Assembly: GCA_031287395.1 (NCBI GenBank)
Contig: JAITTA010000180.1
Span: forward strand, 1-34,471
Direction: 5' to 3'
Length of the DNA stretch: 34,471 bases
Origin: Dysgonamonadaceae bacterium
GTDB lineage: Bacteria; Bacteroidota; Bacteroidia; Bacteroidales; Azobacteroidaceae
The notes beneath the pieces were generated by a model. It worked only from the letters and a program-made list of their open reading frames with translations. It did not search any database and had not been told where the DNA came from. Shown in pieces: positions 24,977 through 33,241 of this stretch; positions within the stretch are counted from its first letter, which is position 1, and each line of letters begins with the position of its first letter. The translations under genes and the position numbers were made by a program.

Positions 24977-26032
24977 ATGGTAAAAATAGGAGATAAAGTT
25001 CGTTTTTTGAATTCGGTTGGAGGAGGAATTGTCCGGCGATTTCAAACGAAAGAGATTGTGTTGGTGGAAGAAGAGGACGGCTTTGAAACGCCTGTTTTGG
25101 TGCGTGAATGTGTCGTTGTGGATACCGATGATTTTCAGGCTCGGAAAACTTCAAAAACAGTTGCTGAAAAAGTGGAAATTCGGGGTCCGGAAACTCCAGA
25201 ACCACAGGAAAATTATCAACCGGAAGAGTTTTCCGGAGGAGACAGGCTGAATGTTTATCTTGCGTTTTTACCTGTCGATATCAAAGCCTTGGGTAAGTGT
25301 GATTATGAAACTTATCTTGTGAATAAGAGTAATTATTATTTGTTCTTCAATTATATGAACCGGGAGAACAACGCCTGGAGGAGCCGTTATACGGAGTTGA
25401 TTGAACCGAATACGCGTTTGTTTATTGAAGAATTTACAAAACTGCAACTGAATGAACTGGAACGGATTTGTATTCAATTCATTGCATTTAAAAAAGAGAA
25501 GCCTTATAGTCTGAAAAATTCATACAGTATAGAACTCCGGATCGATGGAGTGAAATTTTATAAATTGCACAGTTTCCGGGAAAATGATTTTTTTGAAGAT
25601 GAAGCCTTGATTTATCCTTTGGTTACAAATGATGCTGCCGAACAGGAACTGCTTATCAGCGCTTCGGATCTTCAGGAGTCGATGATTCAAAAATCAAAAA
25701 TTGATAATTATCGTAAGCCGGTGGTTCCTGCCGGGAAAAAACCGGCAGATTCAATCATTGAAGTGGATTTACATATCAATGAATTACTGGATTCGACTGC
25801 AGGCTTGAGTCATTCGGATATTCTGGAAGTTCAGCTAAAGAAATTTCGGGATACGATAGAAGAAAATAAATCGGTAAAAGGCCGGAAAATTGTATTTATA
25901 CACGGAAAAGGCGAGGGTGTATTGAGAAAGGCCATTTTAGAGGACCTGAAAACAAAATATAAAAATTATTCTTTTCAGGATGCTTCTTTCAGGGAATACG
26001 GGTTTGGAGCAACAATGATTACCATTAAGTAA
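24977..26032 (+). CDS. DUF2027 and Smr-domain protein
   Basis: A 351-residue protein. An N-terminal small beta-barrel (MVKIGDKVRFLNSVGGGIVRRF, residues 1-55) resembles the DUF2027 start. A central beta-rich domain (about 90-235) follows, and then a C-terminal Smr (MutS2/MutS-related) domain with EVDLHINELL near 256, KGRKIVFIHGKGEGVLRKAI near 295 and the closing GFGATMITIK. Smr domains bind or nick nucleic acids through the DxH and HGxG motifs, both present here (DLH, HGKG). This DUF2027-Smr architecture is widespread in Bacteroidetes; its biological role is not settled, with RNA or DNA quality control the leading idea. It has its own promoter. Confidence 0.9.
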   Translation: MVKIGDKVRFLNSVGGGIVRRFQTKEIVLVEEEDGFETPVLVRECVVVDTDDFQARKTSKTVAEKVEIRGPETPEPQENYQPEEFSGGDRLNVYLAFLPVDIKALGKCDYETYLVNKSNYYLFFNYMNRENNAWRSRYTELIEPNTRLFIEEFTKLQLNELERICIQFIAFKKEKPYSLKNSYSIELRIDGVKFYKLHSFRENDFFEDEALIYPLVTNDAAEQELLISASDLQESMIQKSKIDNYRKPVVPAGKKPADSIIEVDLHINELLDSTAGLSHSDILEVQLKKFRDTIEENKSVKGRKIVFIHGKGEGVLRKAILEDLKTKYKNYSFQDASFREYGFGATMITIK

Positions 26033-26137
26033 TGGTGCCGAAAAGTTCAATTTATTGGGTCATCATTCATTTTTTATCGTAAATTGAACGGTTTTTCATA
26101 ATAAGTATTAAAAATGTTAAATTTTTTTTGTATTTTT

Positions 26138-26169
26138 TTTCTTAAAATCATTAATTACGTGTAGATTTG
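26138..26169 (+). promoter_or_regulatory. Probable promoter of the TPR/OmpA-like lipoprotein gene
   Basis: TAGATTTG (26162-26169) matches TAnnTTTG and TTTC (26138-26141) lies 20 bases upstream. The leader would be about 65 bases. The whole 208-base gap 26033-26240 is AT-rich and otherwise featureless. Confidence 0.5.
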
Positions 26170-26240
26170 CAGTTCCAACGAATAAAAAATATTTAATTAT
26201 ACACAATCGAATTATTAACCTATTTAATGTATTCTAAGTT

Positions 26241-27935
26241 ATGAGCAAAAAAATTTATTTGCCTCTGTTAGTTTTGTTAGTTGTGGTGGGCTTATCGTCC
26301 TGCTCTTCCAAGTTGAAGCCTTTGGCTGCGGACTACATCAAGGTTGAACCTCAACCATTGGAAGAAGTTGCCGGAAAAGTGCCGGTAACAATCAATGCGA
26401 CGTTTCCGCAAAAATGGTTCAACAAAAAAGCAACAGTGGTTGTAGTTCCCGTATTGAGGTATGACGGAGGAGAAGCGTGGGGGACATCTTACACCTTCCA
26501 GGGTGAAAAAGTTGCCGGAAACGGACAGGTTATCCCTGAAAAAACAGGTGCGAATGTTACGATGACATCCAGTTTCAATTATGTTCCTGCAATGCAGAAG
26601 TCCGAATTATTCCTGACATTCTCTGCCAAGATAGGAAATAAGGAAATCGCCCTTCCTGAAATAAAAATTGCAGATGGAGTTCTGGCTACAGCTGCTTTGG
26701 CTGATGCCGGTTCCGAAATTCCGGCCATTGCTCCGGACAAGTTCCAACGTGTCATCAAAGAGGCATATGATGCAAATATCATGTTCCTGATCCAACAAGC
26801 GGAATTGCGTTCCAGTGAATTGAAAAAATCGGAGTTGGCAGATTGGAAAGGAATTGTGCAAAATGCAGACCAGGCTCCGAATCAGAATGTAAATGTTGAA
26901 ATTTCGGCTTATGCTTCACCTGATGGTGGTCTTGAACTGAATGAAAAACTGGCCGAAAGTCGTGAAAAAAACACCAACGAATACCTGAAGAAGGAAATGA
27001 AGAAAGCGAACGTGGATGTTCCGATGACAGCCCGTTATACCGCTCAGGACTGGGAAGGTTTCAAACAATTGGTTGAGAAATCCAATATCCAGGATAAGAA
27101 TCTGGTATTGAGCGTTCTTTCAATGTATAACGATCCTGAACAACGCGAACGTGAAATCAAGAATATTTCTTCCGTATTTTCTACTTTGGCTGACGAAATC
27201 CTGCCTCAATTGAGACGTTCTCGTCTGACTGCCAATGTTGAGATCATCGGTAAGAGTGACGAAGAAATCACTAATCTTGCCGCTTCTAATCCGAAAGCTT
27301 TGACGGTGGAAGAATTGCTCTATGCCGCTACTCTGGTGAAAACTGCCGATCAGAAAGCAACTATTTATAAAAAAGCAAGTGAACTTTATGCCAATGATTT
27401 CCGTGCATTCAACAACCTGGGTGTGATGGAATATGCTAAAGGACAAGTGGCCAATGCGGAACAACTGTTTAACAAGGCTGCTCAATTATCTTCGTCTGCT
27501 CCGGAAGTAAATTGTAACTTAGGTCTTGTTGCTTTAACGAAAGGAGATAAAGACAAAGCTCAACAATATTTCGGGAAAGCTTCGGGTGTTGCCGAACTGA
27601 ACAACGCTCTTGGCGTATTGGCTCTTCAAAACGGAAAATATGCTCAGGCTGTTACGTCTTTTGGAAATACTGCAAGTAATAATGCTGCGATAGCTCAATT
27701 GATGAACAAAGATTACAGCAAAGCTCAGGCAACTTTGAATGCTGTTGCTAATCCGAATGCCACTACTGCTTATCTGAAAGCTGTTGTCGCTGCGCGTACG
27801 AATAATCTGAACGGTGTGGTTACAAGCCTGAAACAAGCAATCTCACAAGATGCTTCTTTTGCTAAGAAAGCTCTTAACGACCTGGAATTTGCAAAATATA
27901 TTACCAATTCGGATTTTCTAAACTTGGTGAAATAA
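26241..27935 (+). CDS. Lipoprotein with OmpA-like and TPR regions
   Basis: A 564-residue protein with a lipoprotein signal (VVGLSSCSS, Cys at about 22). A beta-rich N-terminal domain at about 40-150 (GKVPVTINATFPQKWFNKKATVVVVPVL) is followed by an OmpA-like stretch at about 220-310 (NVNVEISAYASPDGGLELNEKLAESREKNTNEYL), where SRE and the Asn/Arg pattern recall peptidoglycan-binding domains. TPR repeats occupy about 360-500 (NNLGVMEYAKGQVANAEQLFNKAAQL; NCNLGLVALTKGDKDKAQQYFGKAS). It probably anchors in the outer membrane and tethers or scaffolds an envelope complex; this is inferred. It has its own promoter and a strong terminator. Lys-rich, Ala-rich codon-optimised-looking sequence suggests high expression. 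Confidence 0.82.
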   Translation: MSKKIYLPLLVLLVVVGLSSCSSKLKPLAADYIKVEPQPLEEVAGKVPVTINATFPQKWFNKKATVVVVPVLRYDGGEAWGTSYTFQGEKVAGNGQVIPEKTGANVTMTSSFNYVPAMQKSELFLTFSAKIGNKEIALPEIKIADGVLATAALADAGSEIPAIAPDKFQRVIKEAYDANIMFLIQQAELRSSELKKSELADWKGIVQNADQAPNQNVNVEISAYASPDGGLELNEKLAESREKNTNEYLKKEMKKANVDVPMTARYTAQDWEGFKQLVEKSNIQDKNLVLSVLSMYNDPEQREREIKNISSVFSTLADEILPQLRRSRLTANVEIIGKSDEEITNLAASNPKALTVEELLYAATLVKTADQKATIYKKASELYANDFRAFNNLGVMEYAKGQVANAEQLFNKAAQLSSSAPEVNCNLGLVALTKGDKDKAQQYFGKASGVAELNNALGVLALQNGKYAQAVTSFGNTASNNAAIAQLMNKDYSKAQATLNAVANPNATTAYLKAVVAARTNNLNGVVTSLKQAISQDASFAKKALNDLEFAKYITNSDFLNLVK

Positions 27936-27957
27936 AATATTGTAACTTGATAAATTG

Positions 27958-28002
27958 AATCGAGGCCGTCTTCACTTCAAAAATCGTGAGACGGCCTCGA
28001 TT
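27958..28002 (+). terminator. Strong intrinsic terminator after the TPR lipoprotein gene
   Basis: AATCGAGGCCGTCT and AGACGGCCTCGATT form a perfect 14-base stem with a loop of 17 bases, followed by TTATTTATTTCTT. It lies 22 bases after the stop. It could also end transcription arriving from yciO on the minus strand. Confidence 0.88.
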
Positions 28003-28005
28003 TAT

Positions 28006-28170
28006 TTATTTCTTATCTTCTGTTGTTTTGTTGGCCGTTAATTCGAATTTTACATGTTTTTGTAAGAGTTACTGAAGTAATTCCGGATCAAACCTGACTT
28101 TTACAAAACCATTCCTTGTTTGTCAGATAATCAACATGAGTTGTTCTTCTTGTGGAGTCAATTGTATCAT
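28006..28170 (-). pseudogene. Decayed small gene, N-terminus resembling BlaI/MecI-type repressors
   Basis: From ATG at 28168-28170 the minus strand reads MIQLTPQEEQLMLII, then TGA, then QTRNGFVKVRFDPELLQ, then TAA, then LLQKHVKFELTANKTTEDKK and a final TAA, 55 codons in one frame. The start resembles the winged-helix N-terminus of BlaI/MecI/CopY repressors (LTxxEExxMxxxW), in which the first stop would replace the conserved Trp (TGG to TGA). The later part does not match that family clearly. It is too short to be functional. The resemblance is judged by eye, so it may be chance. Confidence 0.35.
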
Positions 28171-28187
28171 AATGGTGAATGAGTTGC

Positions 28188-28213
28188 GTATTTTACGTAG
28201 ATATTCAAAATAC
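28188..28213. promoter_or_regulatory. Palindrome upstream of the decayed small gene
   Basis: GTATTTT (28188-28194) and AAAATAC (28207-28213) form an inverted repeat with a 12-base spacer, 18 bases upstream of the ATG of the decayed frame on the minus strand. It may be a former operator, or part of the AT-rich region downstream of yciO. Confidence 0.3.
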
Positions 28214-28241
28214 ACAAGAAAATTTAATATAATTTAACTTA

Positions 28242-28850
28242 TTATTCTGTGATTATTCCTTTTCCTTGGCGGACAATTTCAATTTCATCTCCGGTACAAT
28301 CGACGATCGTGGAAGGTTCTACTCCTCCGTACCCCCCGTCGATAACCACATCGACGACATCACGGTATTTTTCATAGATTAATTCCGGGTCGGTACTGTA
28401 TTCGATGATCTCATCATCGTCGTGGATGGAGGTGGTGAGGATGGGATTTCCTAATTCGCGGACAATGGTTCGGATAATGTTGTTGTCAGGAACACGGATG
28501 CCGACTTCTTTTCTGTTTTTATAAATTTTAGGAAGGTTATTGGTTGCGTTCAGGATGAATGTAAATGCTCCGGGAAGGTTTTTTTTCATCAGTTTAAAAA
28601 TCGGATTACTGACTTTTGCATATTCACTAATATTCCCGAAATCGTGGCATATAATTGAGAGATTTGTTTTGGCAGGATTGATGTTTTTTAATTTACAGAT
28701 TTTTTCCACAGCCCTCACATTCAGGGCATCGCATCCCAGGGCATAAACCGTGTCCGTAGGATATATGGCTAATCCACCGTCACGAAGGATGTTAACTGCT
28801 TTCTCAACATCCTTCATATTGGTGTTATTTTCATATAAGCGTATCAGCAT
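28242..28850 (-). CDS. YciO/Sua5/YrdC-family protein (threonylcarbamoyl-AMP synthase-like)
   Basis: A 202-residue protein with the YrdC fold: AVNILRDGGLAIYPTDTVYALGCDA at residues 18-42 and ICKLKNINPAKTNLSIICHDF near 56, then PGAFTFILNAT and GIRVPDNNI. It looks closer to the E. coli YciO branch than to TsaC/Sua5 proper, in which the nucleotide-binding KxRPxxxPL loop differs. TsaC makes threonylcarbamoyl-AMP for the t6A modification of tRNA; YciO proteins are much weaker or different in that reaction. The start codon overlaps the fabI stop as TAATG, so the genes are coupled. Whether a true tsaC lies elsewhere cannot be seen here. Confidence 0.85.
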   Translation of the reverse strand: MLIRLYENNTNMKDVEKAVNILRDGGLAIYPTDTVYALGCDALNVRAVEKICKLKNINPAKTNLSIICHDFGNISEYAKVSNPIFKLMKKNLPGAFTFILNATNNLPKIYKNRKEVGIRVPDNNIIRTIVRELGNPILTTSIHDDDEIIEYSTDPELIYEKYRDVVDVVIDGGYGGVEPSTIVDCTGDEIEIVRQGKGIITE

Positions 28851-29707
28851 TATCCGTAAATAATTTTTCCGTGTTCATCTTTGAATTCATCCAGACTTTT
28901 GCTGTATTGGTTCATGGCGCGCAGGCTCATACCCATACTGGAGAAACCTCCGTCGTTGTAGAGGTTTTGCATGGTTATTTTACGTGTCAGGTCGGAGAAC
29001 ATGACGATGCAGTAGTCTGCACAGTCGTCGGCGCTTGCATTTCCCAGAGGAGACATTTTTTCCGAAAAGTCCAGCAAATCATTCATTCCTTTAATTCCAC
29101 TTCCTGCAGTAGTCATGGTGGGAGATTGCGATATCGTATTGATACGCACTCCTTTTTCCCGGCCGTAGATATATCCGAAGCTGCGGGCAATGGATTCCAA
29201 CAGGGCTTTTGCATCGGCCATATCATTGTATCCGAAGAAAGAACGTTGAGCGGCAACATAAGAAAGAGCCAGAATGGATCCGCCTTCTGCAATTGCGTCC
29301 ATTTTTTTTGCTACCTGAATCATTTTATGGAAAGAAATAGCGGAAATATCCAAGGTTTTTTCCAGTAAATCGTAATCCAGATCGTCGTATGTTTTCTTTT
29401 TGCGGACATTAGGCGACATTCCGATAGAGTGCAAGACAAAATCGATTTTACCTCCCAGAATTTCCATCGATTTGGAGAAAACCATTTCCAGATCTTCTAC
29501 GTTCGATGCGTCGGCCGGAAGGATTTCTGCGTTCAGTTTTTCTCCGAGGGCCGAAACTTCACCCATCCGGACTGCTACCGGAGTATTCGACAGCGTGATT
29601 ATTGCACCTTCTTCCACAGCTCTTTCAGCCACTTTCCATGCAATAGACAGCTCGTTCAATGCCCCGAAAATAATACCTCTTTTACCTTTTAAAAGATTAA
29701 ATGTCAT
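28850..29707 (-). CDS. fabI: Enoyl-[acyl-carrier-protein] reductase (NADH)
   Basis: A 285-residue short-chain dehydrogenase-like enzyme with the FabI cofactor loop GIIFGALNELSIAWKVAERA (11-30) and the catalytic set Tyr150, Tyr160 and Lys167 in SYVAAQRSFFGYNDMADAK. The final TMTTAGSGIKGMNDLLDF and NDGGFSSMGM are typical. It reduces trans-2-enoyl-ACP in the last step of each fatty-acid elongation cycle. It has its own TACCTTTG promoter box, upstream of which lies an octamer tandem repeat, and its stop overlaps the yciO start (TAATG). Confidence 0.95.
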   Translation of the reverse strand: MTFNLLKGKRGIIFGALNELSIAWKVAERAVEEGAIITLSNTPVAVRMGEVSALGEKLNAEILPADASNVEDLEMVFSKSMEILGGKIDFVLHSIGMSPNVRKKKTYDDLDYDLLEKTLDISAISFHKMIQVAKKMDAIAEGGSILALSYVAAQRSFFGYNDMADAKALLESIARSFGYIYGREKGVRINTISQSPTMTTAGSGIKGMNDLLDFSEKMSPLGNASADDCADYCIVMFSDLTRKITMQNLYNDGGFSSMGMSLRAMNQYSKSLDEFKDEHGKIIYG

Positions 29708-29731
29708 AATTTATTTATTTGAATTACGACG

Positions 29732-29739
29732 CAAAGGTA
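29732..29739 (-). promoter_or_regulatory. Probable -7 promoter box of fabI
   Basis: TACCTTTG on the minus strand matches TAnnTTTG, 24 bases before the fabI ATG. The expected -33 position (about 29759-29764) falls at the edge of the octamer repeat and reads TTAC rather than TTTG. Confidence 0.5.
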
Positions 29740-29756
29740 ACGATTTTTTTAAGAAG

Positions 29757-29828
29757 ACCGTAAGATCGTAAGATCGTAAGACCGTAAGACCGTGAGACCG
29801 TAAGACCGTGAGATCGTGAGATCGTGAG
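29757..29828. repeat. Octamer tandem repeat, nine units of AYCGTRAG
   Basis: Nine consecutive 8-base units fit A(C/T)CGT(A/G)AG with variation only at positions 2 and 6, both transitions. The array fills the gap between the end of murF-alr (stop at 29838) and the fabI promoter, and its proximal end overlaps the expected -33 position. No spacers, so not CRISPR. Confidence 0.95.
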
Positions 29829-29837
29829 AGGAATTGA

Positions 29838-32303
29838 TTATTCCCGGAAATAGACCCGTTTTACGCGTGGAGAAATCGAAGTCAGTATTTCGTACGGAAT
29901 TGTTCCGAGTTTTTCTGCCAGTAAGGAAATGGAAATTTCTTTTCCGAAAATGGTTGCTTCGTCTCCTTCTTCTGCATTTGTTTCCGTAACATCGACCATA
30001 CAGATATCCATGCAAATATTTCCGATGGTCGGGCAAAGTTTTCCGTCGATCAGGAAAGACATATTCCCGTTTCCGAGACGACGATCCAAACCGTCTGCAT
30101 AACCGATTGGTAGGCAGGCAATTCTCGAATCCCAGGCAATGATCCCCGAACGGTTGTAGCCGACAGTTTCTCCTTTTTTTACAGTACGTATTTGCAAAAT
30201 ACGTGTTTTAAGTGTAGCTACAGGTTTTAATAATTGGGGATCGACGACTGAAATGCCGTATAAGCCTATCCCAAGCCGTACCATATTTTGTTGGAAATCG
30301 GGGAACCGTTCCATTCCCGCCGAATTGAGCAGGTGTTTCATCAGCGGATACACCAACAACGATTCCAGTTCACTCGACAGGGCGGCGAATTTCTGCATTT
30401 GCAAGCGGGTAAAATTATCATATTCCGGAGCATCGCTTGCTGCCAGATGAGAGAATACCGAACGGACTTTGATTGCTTGTTGCGATTTCAGAACGCCGGC
30501 TAATTCGCGGATATCTTCCGGATCGAATCCCAGACGGTTCATTCCCGTATTCAGTTTGATATGAACCGGATAGTTGGTTATCCCGCGTCGGCCGGCTTCT
30601 TTTATCAGTGCATTCAGAATCCCGAAACTGTAAACTTCGGGTTCCAGGTTGTAGTCGAATAAAGTACTGAAAGCATGCATTTCCGGATTCATGACCATGA
30701 TAGGCATGGTAATGCCCTCTTGCCGGAGTTCACTTCCTTCGTCTGCTACCGCTACCGCCAAATAATCGCAACCCTGGTCTTGCAGTGTTTTGGCCAGTTC
30801 GTAGGAACCTACACCATATCCGAAGGCCTTGACCATACAGATAATCCTGGTTTCCGGTTTTAATTTTCCCCTGAAATATTTGAAATTATGGACGATAGCA
30901 TCCAGATCGACTTCCAATACGGTTTGGTGGACTTTTTCTTCCAATTGTTCCGTGATGCGTTCGAACTGAAAGCTTCGTGAACCTTTGATCAATAGAATGG
31001 AATCTGAAAATTGATTCAATATTCCGGAATTCAGGAATTCTTCGGTACTGTGGAAGAATGCTTTTTCCAATGAAAACAAATGGGTGTGTTTCATTAATTC
31101 GGGACCAATCCCGATCAGCCGGCGTACCTGTTTTTGTTCCAGCAGTTCCGATACTTTTTTATAGAATATATTGGCTTCCGTACCTGATTGAAGAATATCG
31201 GAAAGAATCAATACCGGAGCCAGTTTGTTATCCAGTGATCTGCGCGACATAAAATCCAGAGCTATAGCCAGGGAATTGATATCGGAGTTATAGGTATCGT
31301 TGATGATAATGTTGTTGTGAATACCTTTTTTTACGTTCAGTCGCATGGCTACGGATTCGAGACAACCGAAGCGTTCTTTCGGATTCCGAAGTTCCGGGTT
31401 CATAAAAAGAGTGGTTGCCAGGCATAGAATAGCATTTTCAACAGAAGCCGCATCCGTGAAAGGTATGCGGAGGTTTTGACTTTTTCCGGCATGATTGTAT
31501 GAAATTTCCGTTCCGTCTCCGGATTTTTGTACTCTTGTAACAAATAAATCTGCCTGATTGTCGGAAAAAGACCATGTGAACCGCTTTTTTTCCGGATATC
31601 TTTCTCTGATGCAGAGGTCGAGCATCAGGTTGTCCGAATGGTAAATAATGATTTCCGTATGCCTGAACAATTCCAGTTTTTCCCGGCATTTTTCCTCCAG
31701 GGAGGTGAAATTTTCCTGATGAGCGTCACCGATGTTTGTAAACAGGCCGATGCCCGGTTGTATTACAGGTTCCAGTCTTACCATTTCGCCCGGCAAGGAG
31801 ATCCCTGCTTCAAAAATACCCAGGTTCGTTTCTTCGTTCAGTTGCCATACGGAAAGTGGAACTCCAATCTGAGAGTTGTAACTTCTTGGGGACCGGACAA
31901 TATTGAAATCTTTGTGGAGTAGCTGGTAAAGCCATTCTTTGACAATGGTTTTACCATTACTGCCTGTAATGCCTATTACCGGTATATTGAACTGTTTGCG
32001 ATGGAAAGAGGCTAGTTGTTGCAAAGCCAGTAAACTGTCGTTGACCAGTAGAAAATTGGCTTCCGGCATTGTTTCTTTATTTTCGGGCAAATGTTGTACG
32101 ACAAAACTTCTGACACCTTTATTGTAAAGTTGTTCGATGAATTTATGTCCGTCGTTATGTCTTGTAATCAATGCAAAGAACAGGCTCTCAGAGGGCTCGA
32201 ACAAGGAACGGCTGTCTGTAAGAAGCAATTTAATGTCGGCGTGAGATCGAATCATTGCTTCGGCCTCAATGACCTGTGCAATATGTTCAATAGAATACTT
32301 CAT
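29838..32303 (-). CDS. Bifunctional UDP-N-acetylmuramoyl-tripeptide:D-Ala-D-Ala ligase / alanine racemase (MurF-Alr fusion)
   Basis: An 821-residue fusion. Residues 1-455 are a Mur ligase: N-terminal uridine-binding domain, ATP loop GITGSNGKT (111-119), NDTYNSDINSL near 335 and the C-terminal GSRSFQFERI near 441. Residues 460-821 are alanine racemase: PLP-lysine Lys492 in CMVKAFGYG, the racemase motif IKLNTGMNRLGF near 582, catalytic Tyr716 in VGYNRSG and PIGYADGL near 732. It converts L-Ala to D-Ala and adds D-Ala-D-Ala to the UDP-muramyl-tripeptide in the cytoplasm. The fusion is known in Bacteroidetes. The stop of the HIT gene directly abuts its ATG (TAGATG). Confidence 0.94.
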   Translation of the reverse strand: MKYSIEHIAQVIEAEAMIRSHADIKLLLTDSRSLFEPSESLFFALITRHNDGHKFIEQLYNKGVRSFVVQHLPENKETMPEANFLLVNDSLLALQQLASFHRKQFNIPVIGITGSNGKTIVKEWLYQLLHKDFNIVRSPRSYNSQIGVPLSVWQLNEETNLGIFEAGISLPGEMVRLEPVIQPGIGLFTNIGDAHQENFTSLEEKCREKLELFRHTEIIIYHSDNLMLDLCIRERYPEKKRFTWSFSDNQADLFVTRVQKSGDGTEISYNHAGKSQNLRIPFTDAASVENAILCLATTLFMNPELRNPKERFGCLESVAMRLNVKKGIHNNIIINDTYNSDINSLAIALDFMSRRSLDNKLAPVLILSDILQSGTEANIFYKKVSELLEQKQVRRLIGIGPELMKHTHLFSLEKAFFHSTEEFLNSGILNQFSDSILLIKGSRSFQFERITEQLEEKVHQTVLEVDLDAIVHNFKYFRGKLKPETRIICMVKAFGYGVGSYELAKTLQDQGCDYLAVAVADEGSELRQEGITMPIMVMNPEMHAFSTLFDYNLEPEVYSFGILNALIKEAGRRGITNYPVHIKLNTGMNRLGFDPEDIRELAGVLKSQQAIKVRSVFSHLAASDAPEYDNFTRLQMQKFAALSSELESLLVYPLMKHLLNSAGMERFPDFQQNMVRLGIGLYGISVVDPQLLKPVATLKTRILQIRTVKKGETVGYNRSGIIAWDSRIACLPIGYADGLDRRLGNGNMSFLIDGKLCPTIGNICMDICMVDVTETNAEEGDEATIFGKEISISLLAEKLGTIPYEILTSISPRVKRVYFRE

Positions 32304-32693
32304 CTAAAATTTCTCGGCAATTGCCTGAGCGATCATTTTGAATTCTTCATTATCGGGTTTCAGTTTGGGACTTCCGAAATAAATATCCGATTCTTTATTG
32401 ATAGGCACCAGGTGAATGTGTGCATGAGGGACTTCGAGTCCAATCACCGTTACTCCCACACGTTTACACGAAATGGCTTTTTCGATCGCTTTGGCTACCC
32501 GTTTTGAGAATACCATCATTTCGGATAGCAAGGTGTCGTCCAGATCGAAAATATAATCTGTTTCTTGTTTCGGGACCACCAAAGTATGGCCTTTTGCCAG
32601 AGGATTAATGTCCAGAAAGGCAAAAAAACGGTCGTTTTCCGCAATTTTATAACATGGAATTTCACCTGCTATGATTTTACTGAAAATAGTCAT
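32304..32693 (-). CDS. HIT-family nucleotide hydrolase/transferase
   Basis: 129 residues from MTIFSKIIAGEIPC; the ATG at 32726 would add 11 residues overlapping the greA end and is rejected. It has the HIT fold: SKIIAGEIPCYKIAEND, LDINPLAKGHTLVVPK and the signature HAHIHLVP (HxHxHxx) near residue 97, whose middle His is the nucleophile. Such proteins hydrolyse nucleoside phosphoramidates or adenylates, often of uncertain physiological target. It lies 7 bases after greA and directly before murF-alr, so the three form one operon. Confidence 0.92.
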   Translation of the reverse strand: MTIFSKIIAGEIPCYKIAENDRFFAFLDINPLAKGHTLVVPKQETDYIFDLDDTLLSEMMVFSKRVAKAIEKAISCKRVGVTVIGLEVPHAHIHLVPINKESDIYFGSPKLKPDNEEFKMIAQAIAEKF

Positions 32694-32700
32694 AAGATAA

Positions 32701-33171
32701 TCAGATAGAAATTTCCATAATTTCAAAAGACATCACTCCCGAAGGTACCCGGATCTCCGCTATATCGCCGACTTTTTTCCCGAGCAAACCTTTTGCAATC
32801 GGAGTATTAACCGATATTTTCCCTTCTTTCAGGTTGGCTTCATTTTCTGCAACCAAAGTATAAACCATTTGTTGGTTATTCTTTGTATTGCGTATTTTGA
32901 CTTTGTTCAATATTTGTATAGCATCGGTCGAAATCTGGCTTTCGTCAATGAGACGTGCACCTGCGATCAGACCTTTTAACTGGGCAATTTTGGATTCAAG
33001 GATGCCTTGCGCTTCTTTGGCGGCATCGTATTCTGCATTTTCGGATAGATCCCCCTTATCCCGGGCTTCTGCGATTTGTCTGGATATCTCAGGACGTTTT
33101 ACGGTCTCAAGATAGTTTACTTCTTCGAGTAATTTCTTATAACCTTCTTCGGTCATGTAATTTGCTGCCAT
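32701..33171 (-). CDS. greA: Transcription elongation factor GreA
   Basis: A 156-residue protein with the GreA two-domain plan: an N-terminal coiled coil (YMTEEGYKKLLEEVNYLETVKRPEISRQIAEARDKGDLSENAEYDAAKEAQ, residues 5-55), with the acidic tip (GDLSENAEYD) that binds Mg2+ in the polymerase active site, and a C-terminal FKBP-like domain ending in GKKVGDIAEIRVPSGVMSFEIMEI. It rescues backtracked RNA polymerase by stimulating transcript cleavage. First gene of the operon, with an exact-consensus promoter and a hairpin in its leader. Confidence 0.95.
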   Translation of the reverse strand: MAANYMTEEGYKKLLEEVNYLETVKRPEISRQIAEARDKGDLSENAEYDAAKEAQGILESKIAQLKGLIAGARLIDESQISTDAIQILNKVKIRNTKNNQQMVYTLVAENEANLKEGKISVNTPIAKGLLGKKVGDIAEIRVPSGVMSFEIMEISI

Positions 33172-33204
33172 GATAAATTCTCCTTTTTAATAAAACAAAA
33201 AGAA

Positions 33205-33224
33205 TTCCGATCTACAGATCGGAA
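33205..33224 (-). terminator. Terminator-like hairpin in the greA leader
   Basis: TTCCGATCT and AGATCGGAA form a perfect 9-base stem with a 2-base centre. On the minus strand it starts about 12 bases after the expected transcript start and is followed by TTCTTTTTGTTTT, then by the greA ATG about 30 bases on. It could end transcription early. The 2-base centre forces the top pairs open in RNA. Confidence 0.5.
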
Positions 33225-33241
33225 CTCTCCATATTTTTTCA

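Noticed and set aside
29749..30036. 95-residue minus-strand frame running through the octamer repeat
   Set aside because: Its C-terminus is translated tandem repeat and its N-terminus overlaps the alanine racemase in another frame.
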